Shown here: piece after piece, positions 58,410 through 64,000 of the stretch
Position numbering within the stretch: the stretch's first letter is position 1
How the letters are laid out: each line of letters starts with the position of its first letter
NCBI RefSeq assembly: GCF_023221775.1
Contig: NZ_JAKUDS010000001.1
Coordinates: forward strand, 62,001 to 126,000
DNA: 64,000 nt
DNA from: Enterococcus cecorum
Lineage (GTDB): Bacteria > Bacillota > Bacilli > Lactobacillales > Enterococcaceae
Direction of reading: 5' to 3'
Notes under the pieces: model-generated
The model's input: only the letters and a program-made list of their open reading frames with translations
The model's database searches: none
Told to the model about the DNA's origin: nothing
Translations under genes and position numbers: made by a program

Positions 58410-59285
58410 ATGAAGTTAGGATTTATCGGTACTGGTGTCATGGGTAAAGCGATGGCTAGTCATTTACAAAAAGCAGGACACGAATTATTTGTATACAATC
58501 GTACCAAATCAAAAACAGATGAATTAGTGGCTAATGGTGCTACTTGGGCAGAAACACCACAAGAAGTAGCCGAATCTGCCGAGGTTATTTTTACCATGGT
58601 TGGTTATCCAAAAGATGTAGAAGAAATTTACTATGGTCCTCAAGGTATTTTTCAAGCAGATGTGAAGGGAAAAGTTTTGGTTGATTTTACGACGAGTACC
58701 CCTACGTTAGCCGAAAAAATTTACCAAACAGCTAAAGAAAAAGGAGCAGATAGTCTAGATGCACCCGTTTCTGGGGGAGATTTAGGTGCGAAAAATGCCA
58801 CGCTAACGATTATGGTTGGTGGGGATCGTGTGGTTTATGATAAGATTTTACCTTTATTTGAAATTGTTGGAAAAACCTTTAACTATCAAGGGACTGCCGG
58901 AAAAGGTCAACACACTAAGATGGCCAACCAAATTATGATTGCCGGAACAATGACCGGTATGACGGAAATGTTAGTCTATGCGAATCAAGCTGGTCTCAAT
59001 TTAGAGCAAGTCTTAGATACTTTAGCTGGTGGAAGTGCCTCTAACTGGTCGATGATTAATTACAGTCCACGTATCTTAAAAGAAGACTTTACACCTGGAT
59101 TTTTCGTAAAACACTTTATTAAAGATTTAAAAATTGCCTTAGACGAAGCGAAGAAAATGGATTTAAATTTACCTGCAACTCAAAAGGCTTATGAATTATA
59201 CGAACAACTGGCAGATTTAGGCTTTGAAAATGATGGCACACAAAGTTTAATCAAATTATTCTGGCATGAAGGAAAAAAACCTTAA
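58410..59285 (+). CDS. NAD(P)-dependent beta-hydroxyacid dehydrogenase
   Basis: 291-residue member of the 3-hydroxyisobutyrate dehydrogenase family. Rossmann motif KLGFIGTGVMGKAMASHL, NRTKSK, substrate-binding DAPVSGGDLGAKNATLTIMVGG, the catalytic Lys in GKGQHTKMANQIMIAG, and the C-terminal helical domain. Substrates in the family include tartronate semialdehyde, glyoxylate/succinic semialdehyde and 3-hydroxyisobutyrate; the actual one cannot be told. AAGGA precedes ATG 58410; an ATG two codons upstream is too close to it. Confidence 0.85.
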   Translation: MKLGFIGTGVMGKAMASHLQKAGHELFVYNRTKSKTDELVANGATWAETPQEVAESAEVIFTMVGYPKDVEEIYYGPQGIFQADVKGKVLVDFTTSTPTLAEKIYQTAKEKGADSLDAPVSGGDLGAKNATLTIMVGGDRVVYDKILPLFEIVGKTFNYQGTAGKGQHTKMANQIMIAGTMTGMTEMLVYANQAGLNLEQVLDTLAGGSASNWSMINYSPRILKEDFTPGFFVKHFIKDLKIALDEAKKMDLNLPATQKAYELYEQLADLGFENDGTQSLIKLFWHEGKKP

Positions 59286-59374
59286 AAAAAGGTAAGGAAT
59301 TTACGGAAAATTAATGCAAGTTGCAATGGTTTTTGATACAATATAACAGAAATGATTAAAGGGAGGATTGCCGG

Positions 59375-59605
59375 ATGAAAAGTTCGCAATTAGTCGCCAT
59401 TATTAGACGTTTAGAAGCGATGATTGAAGCACAAGACAGCGAGGTGCAAGTTCGTCGTTTTGAAAAAGAAGGTGTTGAGAAATGTATCGTGACTTACGAT
59501 AGCTCAACAGAAACTTTTGAATTAACTGAAGCAGAATCAAATCAACCATACCAATTTGATAACATCGATATCGTGGCGATGGAAATTTATGATTTAATTC
59601 AATAA
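59375..59605 (+). CDS. YkuJ family protein
   Basis: 76-residue soluble protein matching the DUF1797/YkuJ family: MKSSQLVAIIRRLEAMIEA..., a central ETFELTEAESN, then the conserved C-terminus YQFDNIDIVAMEIYDLI. GGGAGG lies 12 bases before the ATG. No catalytic residues are recognisable and no function is established. It is followed by a terminator. Confidence 0.8.
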   Translation: MKSSQLVAIIRRLEAMIEAQDSEVQVRRFEKEGVEKCIVTYDSSTETFELTEAESNQPYQFDNIDIVAMEIYDLIQ

Positions 59606-59639
59606 TTAAGCCTGAAAAAATTCATGTCTTAGTTTATCC

Positions 59640-59683
59640 AAAGATGCAAGATAGCTTGATTCGATAGTTATTTTGCATCTTTT
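59640..59683 (+). terminator. Terminator after ykuJ-like gene
   Basis: AAAGATGCAA (59640-59649) and TTGCATCTTT (59673-59682), 10-bp stem with further pairing in the loop, then T-rich sequence. Confidence 0.7.
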
Positions 59684-59700
59684 CTTTGTTCTTTAAAAAC

Positions 59701-59798
59701 TTTGAATATCAAAATTTTTTAAATAAATTTGCAAAAAACACTTGCAAAATGAAAGGAGATTAGATATAGTTTGATTATCAAATCTTTTGAATATCAAA
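59701..59798 (+). promoter_or_regulatory. fab operon promoter with three FabT boxes
   Basis: Three copies of the palindromic FabT box: TTTGAATATCAAA (59701-59713), TTTGATTATCAAA (59770-59782) and TTTGAATATCAAA (59786-59798). The promoter TTGCAA (59742-59747), 17-base spacer, TATAGT (59765-59770) runs into the second box, so FabT binding would block transcription. The two downstream boxes are only 3 bases apart, which suggests cooperative binding. fabT starts 19 bases after the last box. Confidence 0.85.
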
Positions 59799-59817
59799 CT
59801 ATCTAGGTGAAAGCAAT

Positions 59818-60258
59818 ATGGAAAATAATTACGAACAAATTAATCAGTTACTAGTCGATGTGTTTAATGATATTTTGGTTATTGAAGAATCAGAACTGAA
59901 GAAATCTCAGTTCAACGATTTATCAATTACCGAAATGCATACGATTGAAGCGATTAGTATGTATAAGAAAAAGACCACCTCAGAAGTTGCAAAAGAATTG
60001 TCCATTACTGTGGGTACGCTGACAATTGCCATTAATAAGTTGGTGAAAAAAGGCTATGTGGAAAGAATTCGCAGTGAAGATGATCGCCGGGTAGTGAAAT
60101 TAGGTTTGACAAAAAAAGGCCGACTATTATATCGCGTACACCAACATTTTCATCGCGAAATGATTAAGGCAATATTAGTAGGAATGGATGAAGAAGAGTC
60201 ACAAGCATTGCTCAAGGCTTTGAATAATTTACATTCATTTTTACAAGATTATAAGTAA
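59818..60258 (+). CDS. fabT: Fatty acid biosynthesis repressor, MarR family
   Basis: 146-residue MarR-type winged-helix regulator that, with acyl-ACP as corepressor, represses the type II fatty acid genes. Recognition region VAKELSITVGTLTIAINKLVKKGYVERIRSEDDRRVVKLGLTKKG is typical of MarR; the FabT call comes from location as first gene of the fab cluster and from the TTTGANTATCAAA boxes upstream, which imply autoregulation. It ends 17 bases before fabH. Confidence 0.93.
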   Translation: MENNYEQINQLLVDVFNDILVIEESELKKSQFNDLSITEMHTIEAISMYKKKTTSEVAKELSITVGTLTIAINKLVKKGYVERIRSEDDRRVVKLGLTKKGRLLYRVHQHFHREMIKAILVGMDEEESQALLKALNNLHSFLQDYK

Positions 60259-60275
60259 GAATAGGATGTATCATT

Positions 60276-61241
60276 GTGTTGCAAATATTTCAAACTGCAC
60301 ATTATGTTCCCAAAAAAATGATAACCAATGAAGATTTATCCGAAATGATGGATACTTCTGATGAATGGATTTATTCGCGAACAGGTATCAAGACTCGCCA
60401 CATTGTTGAAACAGAAAATACATCTGATTTATGTATTAATGTTGCACGTCAACTACTGGATAAAGCTAAAGTATGTCCTGAGCAAATTGGTTTTATTCTT
60501 GTGGCGACGATGACACCTGATTATCAAAGTCCATCGGTTGCTTGTCAAGTTCAAGGAGCCATTGATGCGCATCAGGCCTTCGCTTTTGATCTTACAGCTG
60601 CTTGTGCGGGGTTTGTCTATGCCTTGCACACAGCTAAAGGATTGCTTCATGATTTGCCATTTGGTCAAGTCGGAATGATTATCGGTGGGGAGACCTTAAG
60701 CAAAGTAGTGAATTGGCAAGATCGGACGACAAGTGTCTTATTTGGCGATGCAGCTGCGGGAGTACTAGTACGTTCGAGTGAAGAATTTGGGATTATCAAA
60801 AGTCGCTGTTATGCAGATGGTCATTATGCACAGTCATTAACGAGCGGGTTTATTGCCAATCAGAGTCCATTTAGTTTATCCCAAAAAATTATTTCTGATA
60901 AGTTAACCATGAACGGCCGTGATATTTTTGATTTTACGACACGAACGGTAGCAAATAGCCTAGATGAATTTTTGGGAGATGAGAGAGAAAACATTGATTA
61001 TTTTCTTTTACACCAAGCCAATGTCAGAATTCTTGATATTATGGCGAAAAAATTGAAGGTAGACCGTGATAAATTTTTGCAAAATATGGAATATTATGGC
61101 AATACTTCAGCAGCATCGATTCCATTGTTATTATCGGAGTCGGTGGAAAAAGGGACTATTAAGATAGGCTCAAAACAAAAGCTTGTGTTTTCCGGTTTTG
61201 GTGGGGGGTTAAGTTACGGACATATCTTAACAACCATTTAA
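60276..61241 (+). CDS. fabH: Beta-ketoacyl-ACP synthase III
   Basis: Initiating condensing enzyme joining acetyl-CoA (or branched primers) to malonyl-ACP. 321 residues with the Cys-His-Asn triad: Cys110 in [13 protein letters not shown], His246 in LLHQANVRI, Asn276 in [26 protein letters not shown] and GFGGGLSYG are also typical. Start GTG at 60276 with TAGGATG about 8 bases upstream; this is the most plausible start but the ribosome site is modest. Second gene of the fab operon. Confidence 0.95.
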   Translation: MLQIFQTAHYVPKKMITNEDLSEMMDTSDEWIYSRTGIKTRHIVETENTSDLCINVARQLLDKAKVCPEQIGFILVATMTPDYQSPSVACQVQGAIDAHQAFAFDLTAACAGFVYALHTAKGLLHDLPFGQVGMIIGGETLSKVVNWQDRTTSVLFGDAAAGVLVRSSEEFGIIKSRCYADGHYAQSLTSGFIANQSPFSLSQKIISDKLTMNGRDIFDFTTRTVANSLDEFLGDERENIDYFLLHQANVRILDIMAKKLKVDRDKFLQNMEYYGNTSAASIPLLLSESVEKGTIKIGSKQKLVFSGFGGGLSYGHILTTI

Positions 61242-61290
61242 AAATCGTAAACAAATAAATTTAGAAAAAACATTTTTGGAGGAATATATA

Positions 61291-61527
61291 ATGACTAAAG
61301 AAGAAATTTTTGGAAAAATTCAAGAAATCGTTGCAGAGGAATTAGATAAAGAAGCTGAAGAAATCCTATTAACAACGAATTTACAAGAAGATTTAGAGGC
61401 AGATAGCTTAGATTTATTCCAAGTGATTAATGAAATTGAAGATGCATTTGATGTTAAAATCGAAACAGAAGAAGGCATCCAAACAGTAGAAGATTTAGTT
61501 AACTTTGTGGCAAATAACCAAAATTAA
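61291..61527 (+). CDS. acpP: Acyl carrier protein
   Basis: 78-residue acidic four-helix protein that carries acyl chains on phosphopantetheine attached to Ser39 in the motif [10 protein letters not shown]. The rest ([40 protein letters not shown]) is typical. ATG 61291 is chosen over ATG 61276, which precedes the TGGAGGA ribosome site. The gene after it is fabD rather than an enoyl reductase. Confidence 0.96.
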   Translation: MTKEEIFGKIQEIVAEELDKEAEEILLTTNLQEDLEADSLDLFQVINEIEDAFDVKIETEEGIQTVEDLVNFVANNQN

Positions 61528-61533
61528 TCAAAT

Positions 61534-61567
61534 AAAGACAGGAGAAACACAATTTCCTGTCTTTTCA
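61534..61567 (+). terminator. Hairpin between acpP and fabD
   Basis: AAAGACAGGA (61534-61543) and TCCTGTCTTT (61555-61564), perfect 10-bp stem with an 11-base loop and a short T run (TTTT then C). It probably acts as a partial terminator that leaves acpP mRNA in excess, or as a processing site. Confidence 0.6.
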
Positions 61568-61614
61568 CTATTAATAGCTAGAAATAATCACCTGATAGAG
61601 TAAAGGAGCAAGGT

Positions 61615-62544
61615 ATGACAAAAACGGCTTTTTTATTTAGTGGACAAGGCGCACAATATTTTGGAATGGGACGCGATTTGGCTGAAAAATATCCGATTGT
61701 TGATCAAACATTTAATGAAGCAAGTGAAATCTTGGGTATAGATATGAAGAAGTTATGTTTTGAAGAAAACGAACAATTAAACTTAACGCAATATACCCAA
61801 CCTGCAATTTTAACGGTTAGTGTGGCCATTTTACGCTTGTTATCTGAATATCAAATACATCCAGATGCAGTTATGGGATTAAGTTTGGGTGAATATAGTG
61901 CTTTAGTTGCTAGCGAGGTTTTAGATTTTCCAACAGCATTAAAGATTGTTGCAAAACGTGGTCTGTATATGACACAAGCCGCTCCAACTGGCACAGGTAA
62001 AATGGTGGCAATTATGAATGCACCGATTGAAACCATAGAAGAATGTTGTCAAAAAGCGAGTCATTTAGGAGTGGTTGCCCCAGCTAATTATAATACGCCC
62101 AACCAGATTGTCATTGGTGGTGAAGTGGACGCGGTAGATGAGGCAGTGACTTTATTACATCGCGCCGGTGTCAAAAGAATGATCGAGCTAAATGTGAGCG
62201 GCCCTTTCCATACGGCTTTGCTTCGACCGGCTGGAAGAAATCTGCATGACTTATTTCAAACGGTGGCTTTCCATACACCTAAAATACCAGTCATCAGTAA
62301 TACAACTGCAAAAGTGATGCCTAAAGAAGAAATCGCACATTTATTAGAATTGCAAGTTCAATCACCGGTTCGCTTTTATGAAAGTATCGCCACTTTACAA
62401 AGCATGGGGATTACGAAAATGATTGAAGTAGGTCCTGGCAAGGTCTTATCAGGTTTTATAAAGAAAATTGATAAGTCGATTCAAATGTTTCGAGTTGAAA
62501 ATGAAGAGACGTTACAAGTGTTATTAGCGGAAAAAGGAAAATAA
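61615..62544 (+). CDS. fabD: Malonyl-CoA:ACP transacylase
   Basis: Loads malonyl onto ACP. 309 residues: N-terminal FLFSGQGAQYFGMGRDL, nucleophile Ser90 in MGLSLGEYSALVAS, general-base His199 in VSGPFHTALL, and EVGPGKVLSGFI at the end. The ribosome site AAAGGAG precedes the ATG. It is followed after 10 bases by fabG. Confidence 0.96.
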   Translation: MTKTAFLFSGQGAQYFGMGRDLAEKYPIVDQTFNEASEILGIDMKKLCFEENEQLNLTQYTQPAILTVSVAILRLLSEYQIHPDAVMGLSLGEYSALVASEVLDFPTALKIVAKRGLYMTQAAPTGTGKMVAIMNAPIETIEECCQKASHLGVVAPANYNTPNQIVIGGEVDAVDEAVTLLHRAGVKRMIELNVSGPFHTALLRPAGRNLHDLFQTVAFHTPKIPVISNTTAKVMPKEEIAHLLELQVQSPVRFYESIATLQSMGITKMIEVGPGKVLSGFIKKIDKSIQMFRVENEETLQVLLAEKGK

Positions 62545-62554
62545 AGAGGTAAAA

Positions 62555-63289
62555 ATGGAATTAAAAGGACAAACAGCATTTATCACAGGTAGTACACGAG
62601 GAATTGGCCTAGCGATTGCCAAGGCGTTTGCTAAACAAGGTGTGCATATTATATTAAATGGTCGACGCCCAGTTAGTGAAGCACTCATTGACGAAATCAA
62701 GGCTTTGGGTGTGAATTGCATTGGCATTTCTGGAGATATCTCTAATTCAGAGGAAGTCAAAGAAATGGTTAAACAAGCGAATGAATTTTCAACTGTGACT
62801 ATTTTGGTCAATAATGCTGGGATTACCAATGATAAATTGATGTTAAGAATGAATGAACATGATTTTGAACAAGTTTTGAAAGTGAATTTAACAGGTAGTT
62901 TTAATATGACACAACAACTATTAAAAGGCATGTTAAAGCAACGAAAAGGAACAATTATTAATATCTCAAGTGTTTCAGGGTTAATGGGAAATGTCGGTCA
63001 AGCGAATTATGCGGCCAGTAAAGCGGGGTTAATCGGATTTACGAAGACAGTCGCTCGAGAAATTGCCCCACGTAAAATTACTTGTAATGCAATTGCTCCG
63101 GGGTTTATCGAAACGGATATGACTAGTGAGCTTAGTGACAAAATTCGTGAAGAGATGACAAAAAATATTCCATTACAACATTTTGGTCAAGTAGAAGATA
63201 TTGCAAATACTGCAGTTTTCTTAGCAAAGAGTCCTTATATTACAGGCCAAGTGATTAATGTTGATGGTGGATTAGTGATGAATGGATAG
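62555..63289 (+). CDS. fabG: 3-oxoacyl-ACP reductase
   Basis: NADPH-dependent SDR reductase (244 residues) of the elongation cycle. Cofactor motif TGSTRGIGLAIA, VNNAGIT, catalytic Ser139, Tyr152 and Lys156 in ISSVSGLMGNVGQANYAASKAG, and PGFIETDMTSEL followed by the C-terminal GQVINVDGGLVM. It lies 10 bases after fabD and 11 before fabF. Confidence 0.96.
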   Translation: MELKGQTAFITGSTRGIGLAIAKAFAKQGVHIILNGRRPVSEALIDEIKALGVNCIGISGDISNSEEVKEMVKQANEFSTVTILVNNAGITNDKLMLRMNEHDFEQVLKVNLTGSFNMTQQLLKGMLKQRKGTIINISSVSGLMGNVGQANYAASKAGLIGFTKTVAREIAPRKITCNAIAPGFIETDMTSELSDKIREEMTKNIPLQHFGQVEDIANTAVFLAKSPYITGQVINVDGGLVMNG

Positions 63290-63300
63290 GAGTGTTTCAA

Positions 63301-64000
63301 GTGACTCGTGTCGTAATTACAGGCTATGGTATTGTTTCGCCAATTGGTAATGATGCAGATAGCTTTTTAGATAGTTTAAAAACTGGTAAAAATGGGATTG
63401 GTCCGATTACGAAATTTGATGCTAGCCAGACAGGAATACATGTAGCAGGCGAGGTCAAGGATTTCCCATTAGAAAAATATTTTGTCAAAAAAGATTTAAA
63501 ACGGATGGATTTGTTCTCGATTTATGGTATACATGCGGCTTTAGATGCGATTGAAATGGCAAAATTAGATTTATCAAACATTGACCAGGATCGTTTTGGG
63601 GTAATGGTTGGTTCAGGGATTGGCGGTTTGCCTACGATTCAAGAGCAAGTGACACGAATGAATGAAAAAGGCCCTAAACGTGTTTCACCTCTTTTTGTCC
63701 CAATGTCGATTACCAATATGGTTGCAGGAAATATTGCCTTACGTGTGGGCGCAAAAGGAATTTGTACGACTACCGTAACTGCATGTGCATCCGGAACGCA
63801 TTCGATTGGTGAAGCTTTTCGAAATATTAAGCATGGTTATGCCGATGTGATGTTAGCGGGTGGTTCTGAATCAACTATTTGTGAAATCGGGATTGCCGGC
63901 TTTGCTTCCTTAACTGCGCTATCAACAAGTGAGGATCCTAACCATGCATCGATTCCCTTTGATGTTAATCGCGATGGCTTTGTGATGGGCGAAGGGGCTG
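63301..64000 (+). CDS. fabF: Beta-ketoacyl-ACP synthase II, cut by window end
   Basis: Elongation condensing enzyme; 233 residues visible of about 410. VVITGYGIVSPIGNDADSF at the start, active-site Cys162 in TVTACASGTHSIGEAF, and IPFDVNRDGFVMGEGA at the end of the window. The two catalytic histidines lie beyond it. The start is GTG at 63301 with AGGAG 8 bases upstream. It follows fabG closely in the same operon. Confidence 0.96.
   Translation, partial: MTRVVITGYGIVSPIGNDADSFLDSLKTGKNGIGPITKFDASQTGIHVAGEVKDFPLEKYFVKKDLKRMDLFSIYGIHAALDAIEMAKLDLSNIDQDRFGVMVGSGIGGLPTIQEQVTRMNEKGPKRVSPLFVPMSITNMVAGNIALRVGAKGICTTTVTACASGTHSIGEAFRNIKHGYADVMLAGGSESTICEIGIAGFASLTALSTSEDPNHASIPFDVNRDGFVMGEGA

Overview
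The window is 64 kb of low-GC Gram-positive (Firmicutes) chromosome, most likely Lactobacillales and probably Enterococcaceae. This rests on gene content and order: lgt-gpsA-galU, pepQ divergent from ccpA, uppS-cdsA-rseP-proS-polC, clpE next to ptsH-ptsI, a BgsB-type glycolipid glucosyltransferase just upstream of a fabT-fabH-acpP cluster, and a PolC with fused PHP and proofreading domains. Most genes have strong AAGGAGG-type ribosome sites, several use TTG or GTG starts, and most ends carry clear intrinsic terminators. I saw no tRNA, rRNA, CRISPR array, prophage or intact insertion sequence. The species is not identifiable from what I can see.

Layout. 1-3.7 kb: envelope precursor operon (lgt, gpsA, galU, two small membrane/coiled-coil proteins). 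3.7-10 kb: pepQ/ccpA divergent pair, a class A penicillin-binding protein and tyrS. 10-17.7 kb: membrane and transport genes, nfo, yneF, a heterodimeric ABC exporter with a GNAT protein, preceded by an unusual structured intergenic stretch. 17.7-24.5 kb: an RpiR regulator divergent from a GH1 phospho-beta-glucosidase, a MATE exporter, trxB and pgcA. 24.5-29 kb: a palindromic repeat element and hom-thrC-thrB-metA, the branch from aspartate semialdehyde to threonine and O-acyl-homoserine. 29-31.2 kb: a PPDK regulatory protein, a Zur-like repressor and a secreted DUF5648 protein. 31.4-41.3 kb: uppS-cdsA, then rseP, a prolyl-tRNA synthetase-like gene, polC and a CAT-like acetyltransferase. 41.4-50.3 kb: rlmCD, recX-mutY, ntdP, an AI-2E family permease, a CorC/HlyC protein, prfC and a DUF1827 gene. 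50.5-55.3 kb: clpE under a CtsR box, then ptsH-ptsI. 55.3-59.6 kb: a TMEM175-type channel, a membrane dipeptidase, a glucosyltransferase, a beta-hydroxyacid dehydrogenase and a ykuJ-like gene. 59.7-64 kb: type II fatty acid synthesis (fabT, fabH, acpP, fabD, fabG, fabF cut by the window end) behind three FabT boxes.

The strongest unusual signal is the gene in the proS position (34606-36195). It is a full-length open frame whose anticodon-binding domain is well preserved, but the class II catalytic signatures of prolyl-tRNA synthetase are gone: the proline-binding TxE, both motif 2 arginines and the motif 3 arginine. It looks like a pseudo-enzyme under selection, which implies that another prolyl-tRNA synthetase exists elsewhere in the genome. 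Secondary points are the absence of an enoyl-ACP reductase gene between acpP and fabD, a structured repeat-rich region before the ABC exporter, a 182-bp nested palindrome before hom, and terminator-like hairpins directly against the ribosome sites of the AEC transporter and metA.
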